DNA of 64,000 bases from Streptomyces sp. CB01635 (GCF_002803065.1 NZ_NNBL01000008.1:186001-250000), one strand, 5' to 3'. Positions 36,039-45,347 are shown, numbered from the stretch's first letter. Numbers and translations: made by a program. Notes: generated by a model from the letters alone, not told the origin.

Positions 36039-36461
36039 ACGGATCTCCAGGTGAGTGGCATCTACTGCTGCTCTGGACCCGACAGCCGTTCCCCACCCAC
36101 CCGCCAACCACACCCGGATACACCCGCACGCACCCGGATACACCCGCACGCACACACCAGTTCACCCACGCCACTCACGGCAGATCTGATGCGGGCGTGA
36201 CATTCGGAGACAACTACAGGACCGCAGTTGCTCGTGGCCTGTTGGACTTGGACGTCGGCGTCGTAGTAGGTGGAGGTGCCCTCCTGCCCGCCACTGCCCC
36301 GCATGCCTGCGCAACGATGCACAAGGACCTGTCGGCAGCATGCCCTCCGGAATGGCATCGAAGAACTCGCCTCGGACCGCACATCACTGGCTGGTCGACA
36401 GTGAATCGCGACCGGCGCCGCCGACGGCGACCGACCGGCCTCCGGACGGGTCCGGTGGACA
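36039..36461. other. P450 upstream region, 423 bases
   Basis: Contains the 20-base tandem repeat at 36111-36150. The remainder to the FG-GAP gene stop shows no recognised gene. Confidence 0.4.
36111..36150. repeat. 20-base tandem repeat upstream of the P450
   Basis: CACCCGGATACACCCGCACG occurs twice exactly, itself built from related 10-mers, within a C/A-rich tract 70-115 bases upstream of the P450 start. Confidence 0.75.
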
Positions 36462-37922
36462 TCACTGACCGCCGAGGTACCTGCCGTACGCGAGTGCGCT
36501 CGACGGGGAGGGCAGGCCCAGCTCGGCGGGCGTGAACGCGGAGGAGCCGTTGGCGCCGGCCCGGGGCAGCAGCCACACGCCGCCCGAGGCGGCGTTCTCG
36601 CCCGGAGAGCCGACCGCCACGTCCGCCCTGCCGTCGTGGTCGTAGTCACCGGTGGCGACGGCGGCACCGAACGCGTCGGCGGCTTCCGCGACACCCGGCA
36701 CGCGCGGGGTGTCCTGCTGGAACCCGACGGAGTGACCTTCGCCCCCAGCGTCGAGGAGGCCGGTCGGGCCGCCGAACAGGAGGGTCGCGGCGCCCGCGCC
36801 CGAGCGGGTACCGATCGCCTCGCCGGGAGCGCCGGCGATCAGGTCGTCGCGGCCGTCGTTGTCGACGTCGGCTACGGCAAGGGCGGCGCCGAAGTGGTCA
36901 CCGGTCTCCGCGACGCCCGCCACTCCGACCGTGTCCTGGTTGAGGGTCTGCCGGCGGAACCCGAAGCTGCCGGGCGTTGCGTTGCCGTAGTGGACGTGGA
37001 TGCCACCGCCCTTGGCCAGTTCCTCGGGGCCGCACGGGTCGTCGATGTTCTCGTCGGCGATCTCACGGCACTCGCCGAGGGCCAGGTCGTCGTGGCCGTC
37101 ACCGTCGAAGTCGCCCGCGGCGAGGGCGGAGACGCCGGCGTTGTCGGTGTTCCAGGTGTTGGCCATGGCCTGCTCAGTCGCGTCCCAGGTCCACAGGCGT
37201 ACGTGGGACTGGGTGAACGGGGTCTTCGTCCAGTACCCGACCGCGAGGTCCGCCGTGCCGTCCTCGGTGAAGTCGCCGGTGGCGAGGATGGGGGCGTGGC
37301 CTCCCATGGGGGCGGTGACGACGGTGGTGACCATGCTGTCTTCGCCCTGGGCGACACGAGCGACGACCTTGTCCGTGCCGCCGATCACGATCTCCTTGTT
37401 GCCGTCGCCGGTCAGATCGGCCGCGGCGACCGCCAGGCCGAACGCCGCCGACGCCGAGGGGCCGTTGAGGACGACGGAGCCCGGACCCGGACCGCCCCTT
37501 GCCCCGCCCACTGCGGTGACCGAGCCCGCGTCCGTGCCACGGCCGGTGACGTCCTCGCCGGGGGCGCCGACGAGGAGTTCCGCGATGCCGTCGCCGCTGG
37601 TGTCCACGAGAGCCACGGAGCCCCCGAAGCGGTCGCCCGTCTCCGGTGTCCCGGGAACCTCCGGGGTGGCCTGGCTGATGCGGATGCTGCCGTGACCGCC
37701 GACTCCCTTCGGGCCGCCCCAGACGATGTTGACGTAGCCCGCTCTCGCCTTACCGCCGACCGAGCCGTCGGGTACGCCGACGGCGAGGTCTGCATACCCG
37801 TCGCCGTTGAAGTCGCCGTCGGTCTGCGCGGGAACAGAGGCCGACGCCGGGAAGGGCAGCCCGGCAGCAGCCGCAGCGACAAGGGTGGCTGCTGTGGCGT
37901 ACTTCCGAATGCGTGTGCGCAC
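36462..37922 (-). CDS. Secreted FG-GAP repeat (integrin-like beta-propeller) protein
   Basis: 486 residues from GTG 37922 (TTGGAG upstream). Signal peptide 1-29 ending ASA. Seven or so FG-GAP blades follow, each with a calcium-like loop such as DFNGDGYADLAVG, DTSGDGIAELLVG, DFDGDGHDDLALG, DVDNDGRDDLIAG and DYDHDGRADVAVG. Related blades in integrins bind ligands; the bacterial secreted versions are of unknown function, perhaps surface adhesion or enzyme scaffolding. No fused catalytic domain is visible. Confidence 0.92.
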   Translation of the reverse strand: MRTRIRKYATAATLVAAAAAGLPFPASASVPAQTDGDFNGDGYADLAVGVPDGSVGGKARAGYVNIVWGGPKGVGGHGSIRISQATPEVPGTPETGDRFGGSVALVDTSGDGIAELLVGAPGEDVTGRGTDAGSVTAVGGARGGPGPGSVVLNGPSASAAFGLAVAAADLTGDGNKEIVIGGTDKVVARVAQGEDSMVTTVVTAPMGGHAPILATGDFTEDGTADLAVGYWTKTPFTQSHVRLWTWDATEQAMANTWNTDNAGVSALAAGDFDGDGHDDLALGECREIADENIDDPCGPEELAKGGGIHVHYGNATPGSFGFRRQTLNQDTVGVAGVAETGDHFGAALAVADVDNDGRDDLIAGAPGEAIGTRSGAGAATLLFGGPTGLLDAGGEGHSVGFQQDTPRVPGVAEAADAFGAAVATGDYDHDGRADVAVGSPGENAASGGVWLLPRAGANGSSAFTPAELGLPSPSSALAYGRYLGGQ

Positions 37923-38289
37923 GTGGGCTCCAAGAGGTCCGAGGTGTCCGAGGTGTGGAGTTCACCTGTGGGACACCCGAAAGGCCCCCAGGGTTGTGCT
38001 GGAACGGACGCAATGCGGGTTCGGCCTGCGACCGCGGAGCGTCGTCTTCAGTCCAGCCGACCCAGTCAGTGGTCCCGACGGGTGATGTTCACCCGCTCCG
38101 GCGGATGGCGGCCAACTTCACGCCCGGCTCGGCGAAGGCGCCGGCGACAACCACCCGCTCTCGGCGATCTGCCCGCGATCCCGGCCAAGACCCTCTTTGA
38201 GAAGATCGCCAGCTGTTCCGCCTTGGTGCACCGCCAGCTGATGCAGAAGCAGATGGCCGAGATCCTGCGCAAGGCACTTCAGGAAACAG
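37923..38289. other. Intergenic, 367 bases
   Basis: Has a 9-base direct repeat TCCGAGGTG (37938-37955) just upstream of the FG-GAP gene. Plus-strand frames at 38130-38280 read KTLFEKIASCSALVHRQLMQ, perhaps part of the decayed methyltransferase or another lost gene. Confidence 0.35.
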
Positions 38290-38586
38290 CGGGCACTCCC
38301 CAACGCAGCCGGGATACTCCGCCCCGGCGGCACCTTCTACCTGTGGGACGTCATCTTCAGCTTTGAGCCGGCCACCGCCGAAACGCACTTGCAGCGATGG
38401 ATCGACACTGCCGGCCGCCCCAGAGGAGAAGACTTCACCAGCGCCGGCTTCGAAGCCCTCATCCCTGAGGAGTTCTCTGCACACGTCTGGATCATGGAAG
38501 GCATGCTCGAACGAGCCGGGTTCGACATCATCTCCCGCGCCGCGCCCCATCCCACCCACGCAGAATTCCACTCCCTGCGCCGATAG
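38290..38586 (+). pseudogene. SAM-dependent methyltransferase C-terminal fragment
   Basis: ILRPGGTFYLWDVIFSFEPA is the post-motif-III region of class I methyltransferases, followed by EEFSAHVWIMEGMLERAGFD and a natural-looking end (TAG 38584). The SAM-binding N-terminal half is missing or out of frame upstream, so the gene is 5'-truncated. Confidence 0.6.
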
Positions 38587-38691
38587 CCCCCTCTGACGGT
38601 GGTCTCCAGGCGGGGGTCAGGCTGCCGGTGCGAAGGAGGATGCCGCTGCCGGCCTGACAGGACTCTTGCGGGTGTTGGGGATCTGTGAATT

Positions 38692-38850
38692 TCAACGGGT
38701 AGGGCGGCGGGTCATCAGCGAGATCGCCGCCCATGCGATCAGTGCCTCGCTGACCCGTGACAGTCTCTCGTGGTCCCGGCAGTGACGCCGGGCCCTCATG
38801 ATCCACGACCAGGAGCCTTCGACCCCCTGAGTGTGATCGGGGATGACCGC
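38692..38850 (-). mobile_element. IS5-family transposase C-terminal remnant
   Basis: Minus-strand reading ends WIMRARRHCRDHERLSRVSE, then ALIAWAAISLMTRRPTR and TGA (38692-38694), the characteristic IS5-type C-terminus (VERSFAW-like segment is degraded to VEGSWSW). The catalytic DDE core is absent. Confidence 0.75.
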
Positions 38851-38912
38851 GTCGACGGAGGTCGTCGTGCAGAGCGCGAGTCGACGGTCCCGGTCCGGTC
38901 CGGTGCGGTCCG

Positions 38913-39602
38913 TCAGACGATGACGGGGACGGTTTCGGCGCGGTTGGTGGACCAGTTGGTGACGATGGGCTTGTCGACGTTGGCGGTGTCGGGGAGCTTG
39001 AGTTCGGCGGGGTTGGGGTCGTCGTCGGTGGTGGCGATGATGACGTTCTCGAATTCCTTGCCGTCGTCGCTGTTGGTGGTCTTGGGGCTGATGCCGGTGT
39101 ACGCGATGGCGGAGCCTGTGAGCTTGATGGGGTCTTCGCCACCCTGTCCGACGGGGGACGCGACGCCGTCGGCACCGGAGCCGAAGGACACGCTGGGTGT
39201 GTTGACATCCAGGTAGCAGGTGATGCCGGACTTGGCTTTGGCGGTGACGAGGTAGTAGCCGCCGGCCTGGGACTCCGAGGTGACCGTGAAGTCCAGGTCG
39301 TTGGTACCGCAGGACTGCCCGTAGCCGCCCTTCTTGCCGTCGTCGTCGGAGTCGGTCTTGTCCGTGGATCCGCTGGAGTTGGAACCACTGGAGTTGGAGC
39401 CGCCGGTGGAGGAGCCGCTGGTGGCGGTGCTGTCGCTGGAGGGGCTGCCGCTGCCGGCGGAGGCGACGGCGGACGGGGCCGCGGAGCTGCCGGCGTCCGC
39501 GGCGTCGTCGTTGTCGCAGGCGGTGGTGGTGGCGGCGAGGGCCGTCACGGCCACGGCGGCAAGGACGAGACGGGCGGAACGGGCGGCGAGACGCGAACGC
39601 AT
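38913..39602 (-). CDS. DUF4232-like lipoprotein
   Basis: 229 residues from ATG 39602 (GGAG at optimal distance; ATG 39605 directly precedes it). Signal peptide with likely lipid-modified C29 (TTTAC). A long Ser/Gly/Thr linker (about 35-85) leads to a globular beta-sandwich with two cysteines (QSCGTNDL and ITCYLDV) probably disulfide-linked, matching DUF4232 proteins of actinobacteria. Anchored outside the membrane; function unknown. Confidence 0.85.
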   Translation of the reverse strand: MRSRLAARSARLVLAAVAVTALAATTTACDNDDAADAGSSAAPSAVASAGSGSPSSDSTATSGSSTGGSNSSGSNSSGSTDKTDSDDDGKKGGYGQSCGTNDLDFTVTSESQAGGYYLVTAKAKSGITCYLDVNTPSVSFGSGADGVASPVGQGGEDPIKLTGSAIAYTGISPKTTNSDDGKEFENVIIATTDDDPNPAELKLPDTANVDKPIVTNWSTNRAETVPVIV

Positions 39603-40277
39603 CATGATCTCCAGCGGCTGTCGGTTGCGGTGTTTCCTGCTGACACCGATGACACTAGAGCCGGGTCGATCCTGAAATGATCCTGTGAATGTCCGGGTTC
39701 CGTCTCAGCAACTTCGGTTCCAGGAAACGGCGTTGGATTGCACCAACCTCAGCTCAAGGGGCATGCCCGGGACCAAGAGTGAGAACTGCGGCATCGCAAG
39801 ATCAGATGGCTTCGCGATCACGGCACCCGCGTCCACCACTCCTGGAAAGCACTGGCCGGCGCCGGCGATGAAGAGACCAGCTGAACACCGCCGACATCGC
39901 AGGAGGTCAGCAAGATCCGGCGTCGGCTCCGCCGACCCCGCTGACCGTCCCTTCGATGTCGTACAGCTCAACCCACCAGTTGCCGCCTGTCCCCGTCGCC
40001 TGCAGCCCGGTCTCGTCCACTTCCACGGCGCCCGGGGTGAACCGGCCGGAAGGGAGAGAACGCGGGTCGAGTCGAACGTCTGCGGGGCACGCGTGGCCAC
40101 GGCGGCCTTCCTCGACAGGGCATGTTCGCACCTGTTCGGGTGCCGTTCTGATCTTCCATTCAATCGCCGGCGCGGACCTGCTGCAACGCGTGGGTGAGAT
40201 GGTGCGGGCGCCGCGGCTCGGTATCACCATGGAGAGGCGGCACCGTGCCGCTTCGGGCCGGACACCGGAGGTGCACG
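39603..40277. other. 675-base stretch without a supported gene
   Basis: Minus-strand frames give one protein-like segment (GAVEVDETGLQATGTGGNWW, about 39965-40060) without a start or family. Nothing else was recognised. Confidence 0.35.
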
Positions 40278-40874
40278 GTGGAGACAGCGAATTCCGGGCG
40301 TCGGACCGGGAATCTGCTATTCGCGTTCGCCCCGTGGATCATCTTCTACGTCGTCGCGTCTCCCAGTACCTGGGAGTACGCCGCGCTGGCGGCCCTCGTC
40401 GCCGCAGTGGTGCTGAACCTGCCGGATCTGCGCCGGGGTTCCTTCAAGGCACTGGAGGTCGCCGGCATCCTCTTCTTCGGCGTCATCGCTGTGCTGGCAC
40501 TCCTTCTCGACCGCAAGGACATGCTCTGGCTGGAGACGTACGCTCAGGTGCTGGCCAGTTCGGTCATCGCGGTGGTGGCCCTGGGATCGCTGGCATTCGT
40601 GCCGTTCACCGAGCAGTACGCTCGGGAGTCCACACCCCGGGAGGTCTGGGGCACTCCCCTCTTCCGGCACGTGAACCGGGTACTCACCCTTGTCTGGGGC
40701 GGCGTCTTCGTCGCCATGGCCGTACTCGGACTGGTCGCAGTGCACACGACGTCCGGTGCCGACTGGTTCAACTGGATCATCCCGGTGGTCCTGCTGATCC
40801 TTGCGGTCCGCTTCACGGAGCGCTATCCGGACCAGGTACGTGAGCGGGCCAAGGCCGCGCGCACCGCTCCGTAG
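40278..40874 (+). CDS. Integral membrane protein of unknown function
   Basis: 198 residues from GTG 40278 (GGAGG 6-10 bases upstream). Six hydrophobic segments are visible, e.g. LLFAFAPWIIFYVVASPSTW, ALAALVAAVVLNLPDL and WIIPVVLLILAV. A conserved soluble loop has FVPFTEQYARESTP, and the tail is basic (ERAKAARTAP). It resembles widespread but uncharacterised Streptomyces membrane proteins. No operon partner is evident. Confidence 0.75.
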   Translation: METANSGRRTGNLLFAFAPWIIFYVVASPSTWEYAALAALVAAVVLNLPDLRRGSFKALEVAGILFFGVIAVLALLLDRKDMLWLETYAQVLASSVIAVVALGSLAFVPFTEQYARESTPREVWGTPLFRHVNRVLTLVWGGVFVAMAVLGLVAVHTTSGADWFNWIIPVVLLILAVRFTERYPDQVRERAKAARTAP

Positions 40875-41526
40875 ACCCGGCTGCACCGGCGACGGCCGCG
40901 GCGGGCACGACGACTTCGCGACCCCGGCACATCTGGACGGACAGCGTGCGCACTGCCGGCCGCTGCTCAACCCCCAGACCACGCAGCCCCATCCCGCCCT
41001 CAGCACTCCCCCACCCGCCCAACATCCACCAACGCGACCGAGGGCCCCTCCACACTCTCCTCGCCACCTCCCACACCCAGATCCGCCCCAGCGACAAAGC
41101 CGTCGACCAAGCTCGTAACCCCGCGTCGGCACCGGGGCCGTCACAAGCCCGCGTCGACCCGCTTCAGGACGTGGCCTGGCAGGGGCTCCCCTGTGATCTC
41201 GCCGTGTGAGGCCCCCGCACGATACGCCGGGGCCTCACACGTACCCAGAGCCCGAAGCCGACCCCGGCGGGTCACCCAGCCGAGCCGCATGTTCGCGTCT
41301 GACGACTGCGCGACGTGGGCGGTCGGTCGGGCCGCTGTTGAAGAAGGCAAGCGTCTGCTCCAGCCCGTGCTCGAGGTCGCTCATGCCGCATGCTGTCTGG
41401 TCCGGCGCTATCCGCTTTGGCCTGGTCATTTCTCTGAACTAGTGGCTGAGCTGTCTCTCGGCGGTGTTCTTGCATTGGCGCATGCGTGGTTTCCGCATTC
41501 TCCGCAGACGGGCCGTTGACGGCCGA
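40875..41526. other. 652-base stretch without a supported gene
   Basis: Pro/Arg-rich open frames only. It contains the hairpin at 41203-41241. Confidence 0.4.
41203..41241. terminator. Perfect 13-bp hairpin
   Basis: CGTGTGAGGCCCC (41203-41215) and its exact inverse (41229-41241) around a 13-base loop. No T tract follows, so termination is likely but not certain. Confidence 0.45.
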
Positions 41527-43287
41527 TCAAAGGTCCAGGACGACTTCGGTGGTCGGTTGGCTGCAACAGACGAGGATGGTGCCGGGCTCGGGGAGTTCGA
41601 GGGGTGGGGTGGTGTAGGTGATGTCGCCTGCAACGAGGTGGGTGATGCAGGTGTGGCAGACGCCGGTGCGACAGGACCAGCGGGTGGGGACGTCGCAGGC
41701 TTCGGCGAAATCGAGGAGGGATGCGTGAGCGGGTGACCATGGAGCGGTGATGCCGCTGCGGGCGAAAGTGACGAGGGGGCCGGTGCCCGTGGGACCGGGT
41801 GGTTGGTGCGGCCGGATCGCGGCGGTGGGTGTGACGCCGGGGTTGATGGCGGGAAGAGCGCTGAACTGTTCGGTATGGATCTGCTCGGGACGCAGACCGT
41901 GATCGCGCAGGAAGCCGCCGAGGTCGTCCATGAAGGCGGGTGGTCCGCAGAGGTAGGCGTCAGTGTCCGCGGGGATGCCCGTCGCGCTGAGTGATCGGGC
42001 GGTCAGGCGGCCCTGGCTGATGTGGGGCTCGTCGGGATGTGGGTCTTCGGCGGTGTAGTAGATGTGCTCGTGGGCGTTGGGGAGTTGGGCCAGGAGCGCC
42101 TTTGCCTCATCCGCGAAGGCGTGGTGGGTGCGGTCGTGGGCGGTGTGGATCCACCAGATGGGGCGTGGGTCTCGTGTGGCGGCGAGTTGGTGGAGCATGG
42201 CGAGCACGGGAGTGGCACCGATCCCTGCGGAGAGGAGGACGATCGGGCGGGTGCTTTCTTCGAGTACGAAGGTTCCGCGGGGGCTGGCGATGTCCACGAG
42301 GTCACCGGGGCGGAGCGTGGCATGGATGTAGCTGCTGACTTTCCCGTGGGGCTCGCGCTTGACGCTGATGCGGTAGGTGCCGGCTGTGGGCGCGCAGGAC
42401 AGGGAGTAGCTGCGCACTGCGGGCGCGGCTTCGCCGACGGTGAGGCGGATGGAGAGGTACTGGCCTGGGCGTGCCTCGGGTAGGGGGGTGCCGTCGGTGG
42501 TGGTGAGGTAGATCGACGAGATGGCGGGGGTCTCGGGGACGACGCGGGCGACCCGCATGGTCTTGAAGCCGGGCCAGCCCGGTACTTCTCTGGGTTGCTG
42601 GGTGCTGGCGCGTTCGCCTGGCCATCCCGGTTCCTGTTGGGGCTGCTGAGCGGCGGTGAGTTCACGGAAGGACTGCTGCCAGCCGGGGCTGAGTGCGGGG
42701 ATGTTCAGTGCTTTGCGCAGCTTGGCGGGGTCGCGGTCGGGAAGGTAGAGCAGTGCGTCGGTGTCGGCGACGCTGAGTTCTTCGGGGCCCTTGCGGGTCA
42801 AGGTGATTTCATCGCCGGCCTGGACTCGTCCTTCGTTGATCACGCGCAGGTAGAAGCCGGGGCGGTGGTGGGCGACCAGGAGGGAGGCCATGGTGGGTTC
42901 GCCCAGACGCATGCCGACGCGATAGCAGGTGACGCGGGGCTGGGTGACTTCGAATTCGGCTTCGCCGATGCGGTACCGGTCGCCGATGCATACTTCGTCG
43001 TCGAGCAGACCGTCGACGGTGAAGTTCTCCCCGAAGATCCCGAAGGTCAGGTCGTCGCGGCCGAGGCGCTTCTGCCAGTACTGGTAGGACTGCAGCTGGT
43101 AGACGAGGACGGCTCGAATCTCGCCGCCGTGCCCAGCCAGGTCTCCTTGACCGTCTCCATCCACGTTCAGCCGCCGGACCATGCGGGGGCCTTGGACGGG
43201 GGCCTTCCAGGCTCCGGTGTGGACCGTCCTGCCCTGCCAGGACACGTCCTTGGGCATACCTGTGTTGACGGACAGCAGCGTCGCCAT
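41527..43287 (-). CDS. MOSC - flavin reductase - [2Fe-2S] ferredoxin fusion protein
   Basis: 586 residues from ATG 43287 (AGGAGGTCC upstream). Residues 1-165 are a YiiM-type MOSC domain with the candidate sulfur/molybdenum-binding C121 (QPRVTCYRVG), and a 3-alpha tail follows. About 255-490 is a ferredoxin-NADP reductase-like FAD and NAD module (RSYSLS flavin motif). The last 90 residues are a plant-type [2Fe-2S] domain with C539, C544, C547 and a Cys at 574/575 (WSCRTGVCHTC ... LVCC). A single-chain electron chain from NAD(P)H to a MOSC site suggests reduction of N-hydroxylated compounds or a related oxyanion reaction (inference). Extra residues 195-235 are a Q/P-rich linker. Confidence 0.9.
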   Translation of the reverse strand: MATLLSVNTGMPKDVSWQGRTVHTGAWKAPVQGPRMVRRLNVDGDGQGDLAGHGGEIRAVLVYQLQSYQYWQKRLGRDDLTFGIFGENFTVDGLLDDEVCIGDRYRIGEAEFEVTQPRVTCYRVGMRLGEPTMASLLVAHHRPGFYLRVINEGRVQAGDEITLTRKGPEELSVADTDALLYLPDRDPAKLRKALNIPALSPGWQQSFRELTAAQQPQQEPGWPGERASTQQPREVPGWPGFKTMRVARVVPETPAISSIYLTTTDGTPLPEARPGQYLSIRLTVGEAAPAVRSYSLSCAPTAGTYRISVKREPHGKVSSYIHATLRPGDLVDIASPRGTFVLEESTRPIVLLSAGIGATPVLAMLHQLAATRDPRPIWWIHTAHDRTHHAFADEAKALLAQLPNAHEHIYYTAEDPHPDEPHISQGRLTARSLSATGIPADTDAYLCGPPAFMDDLGGFLRDHGLRPEQIHTEQFSALPAINPGVTPTAAIRPHQPPGPTGTGPLVTFARSGITAPWSPAHASLLDFAEACDVPTRWSCRTGVCHTCITHLVAGDITYTTPPLELPEPGTILVCCSQPTTEVVLDL

Positions 43288-43550
43288 TGCGGACCTCCTG
43301 CGGAATGGCCGACTCGGGCAGCCCATCATGGCGCTGTGATCTCTGCGGTAGGGCCGATCCTAGTTCTCGTGCCGGCCTCGCCGCGATTCCGTGATCACGA
43401 ATCCTGGTGCATTCGCTGAGATCCTTCGAACGGAGGGACCGGCCTGGAAAGCCATGTCCATTCGTTGTTCCTGGGCCGATCATTCGTGTCGTGCGTACTC
43501 GCAAGGTGGCGAGGTTGCGTCGTGCTGCACCAGATTGATCACGTGACTCC

Positions 43551-43603
43551 GCCCCCTCATTTATGACTCCGCTGGGTCCCAGCGGAGTCATAAATGAGGG
43601 GGC
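43551..43603. repeat. 53-base perfect palindrome beside tnpB
   Basis: Exact 26-base arms (left begins GCCCCCTCATTTATGACTCC) around one central T. It begins 6 bases past the tnpB stop codon. It would form a very stable hairpin in RNA from either strand. Confidence 0.9.
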
Positions 43604-43609
43604 TTCTCG

Positions 43610-44641
43610 CTACGCCGGTGCGGCTTCGCGACGGACCAGCCCGGCCCGTAGAACGTTGGTGGCGCCCACCGTGTCAGCGTGCGCTCTGTGGCCGCACGAG
43701 ACGCAATGGAACTTTTCCTGTGCAGGCCGGTTCTCCACGCTGGTATGCCCGCATTCGGGGCACTGGCGGGAGGTGTTGCGGGGGTCCACGGCGATCACTT
43801 CCCGTCCGGCGCTTTCAGCCTTGGCGGCCAGGATCGTCAGGAACACCCCCGCGTGGTCGAGGCGCTGGCGGCGGACCTTGCGGTGCAACTTCGCGACCTT
43901 CTCGACCGCACGCCGGTGGTTGGCTGTCCGCTTGTCGCGGCGCACACGCGGAAACTTGCACAGGGCTTGCTGTGCGGCTTCGAGCTTCGCGGCGCTCTTC
44001 GCCCCGTGGCGCGGGTTGGGGACGAATCCGCCGCTGGAATCGGCGAGGAAGCTGGCTATACCCAGGTCGATGCCCACCACCGCGCCGGTTGCCGGAAGCG
44101 GTTCGGGCTGGACCTGTTCGGCACTCAGCACGAGGAACCACTTCCGGCCCTCACGCTTGACGCTGATCGTCTTGACCTTGCCGGCCACCGCCCGGTGCTG
44201 GTGCACCTTGACGTGCCCGACACCTTGAAGGCAGACGCGAGTCACCGGGTCGTGCGGCGTGCTGTCCCACCGGCAGCCGTCCCCGTCCTTCGCGAACTCC
44301 ACCGTGTCGAACCAGTTCACCCCACGAAAACGCGGATAGCCGGGCTTCTCACCGGACTTGACCCGGCGGAAGAACGCCGCGAACGCCTTGTCCAACCGCC
44401 GGAGCGTGGCCTGCTGACTGGAGAACGACCAACGGCCCTGACGCTCCGGGTCGAACGCCCGGATGTCCTTCAGCTGCCCGTACTTGATGCTCGTCTTCGA
44501 GGCGTGCCGGTAGGCGTCACGGCGTTCCTGCAACGCACCGTTGTAAGGCGAGCAGTGATCACGCAGCATCTCACCGAGCGCCTGAGCCTGCCGCACTGTG
44601 GGCCGCATGACGAACTTGTACGCACGAATCACCCGGCCCAC
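43610..44641 (-). CDS. tnpB: TnpB-type OrfB transposon protein with RuvC-II region deleted
   Basis: 343 residues. N-terminal OrfB domain, RuvC-I Asp D192 (VVGIDLGIAS), zinc ribbon C294/C297/C313/C316 (CPECG ... CVSCG) and RuvC-III D323 (HADTVGATN). Full-length Streptomyces relatives, as recalled, have about 60-70 further residues between LDHA and GVFLTIL that carry the RuvC-II Glu. Here LDHA joins directly to GVFLTIL (junction about 43850), in frame. The RNA-guided nuclease should therefore be catalytically dead but may still bind guide RNA and DNA. No tnpA is present. A small end-like hairpin lies upstream (CCCCG 44751 / CGGGG 44764) and a 53-base palindrome downstream. Confidence 0.88.
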   Translation of the reverse strand: MGRVIRAYKFVMRPTVRQAQALGEMLRDHCSPYNGALQERRDAYRHASKTSIKYGQLKDIRAFDPERQGRWSFSSQQATLRRLDKAFAAFFRRVKSGEKPGYPRFRGVNWFDTVEFAKDGDGCRWDSTPHDPVTRVCLQGVGHVKVHQHRAVAGKVKTISVKREGRKWFLVLSAEQVQPEPLPATGAVVGIDLGIASFLADSSGGFVPNPRHGAKSAAKLEAAQQALCKFPRVRRDKRTANHRRAVEKVAKLHRKVRRQRLDHAGVFLTILAAKAESAGREVIAVDPRNTSRQCPECGHTSVENRPAQEKFHCVSCGHRAHADTVGATNVLRAGLVRREAAPA

Positions 44642-44750
44642 CCCCTTCGGCTCTTGTCAGCAACATAACCGAGGCCACTGACAACCCCTCCGCAGACAGA
44701 ACACCCATGCACACATGACCCGCCAGAGCAGCCCCGAGACGCGCTTCCCG

Positions 44751-44768
44751 CCCCGACTGAAGCCGGGG
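44751..44768. repeat. Small hairpin at the presumed outer end of the TnpB element
   Basis: CCCCG ... CGGGG with CT/AG pairing and a GA loop, about 110 bases upstream of tnpB, like the subterminal hairpins of IS200/IS605-type elements. The exact element end was not determined. Confidence 0.4.
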
Positions 44769-44788
44769 ATACCCACGCAAGATAAGAG

Positions 44789-45264
44789 ATGACGTACGTG
44801 CTCGAGGTCGCCATCTTGCCCGTGAGCGATGTCGACCGCTCTTTGGCCTTCTGTGCCGAGCGTCTGGGTTTCAACCTGGACGTGGACCGGGCCCAGCCTC
44901 GATTTCCGTGTCGTGCAGCTGACGCCTCCCGGCTCCACGCGTGCTCGGTGCCGATCGAGTGGGTCTCACCCAAGCCGAGCCTGGCTCGGCGAAGCGCCTG
45001 TACCTGGTGGTCTCTGATCTTGAAGCTGCGCGGTCCGAGCTGGTTGGGCGTGGCGTGGATGTCAGAGGGATCAGGCACAGGGTGCCTCTCGACATGTGGC
45101 AGGGCGGCTTCGAGCCGGCGTCCGGAGCGCCGCGGCTTCGCGAGCTTCGCCGAGTTCACCGACCCCGACGGCAACGCGGGGACGCTGCAGGTGTACTCCT
45201 GGCTTCCACTCGCGGGCGATATCCTCGCGGCGCAGCGCCAGCGTCACTGTGGACATCGGACGTG
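44789..45264 (+). pseudogene. VOC/glyoxalase-fold protein, multiply frameshifted
   Basis: Starts well (MTYVLEVAILPVSDVDRSLA, FCAERLGFNLDVD), then continues in other frames (PSLDFRVVQLTPPGS; AKRLYLVVSDLEAARSELVG) and returns with FASFAEFTDPDGNAGTLQV. At least three frame changes. It lies directly at the edge of the TnpB element, so insertion may have separated it from its promoter. Confidence 0.65.
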
Positions 45265-45347
45265 AGCGCTATGGCCTCCCCGGCGTTGTCTTCCGGGAGG
45301 ATCGCGGATCGGGTTTGTTCACCGGCACCGAACGCCTGCCGGAGGTG

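Noticed and set aside
36111..36150. Possible CRISPR-like repeats (also 28356-28390)
   Set aside because: Only two directly adjacent copies, no spacers and no cas genes.
43551..43603. Palindromes here and at 32745 as telomere or replication-origin pieces
   Set aside because: Streptomyces telomeres carry clustered imperfect palindromes at chromosome ends; here they are single and sit within ordinary genes.
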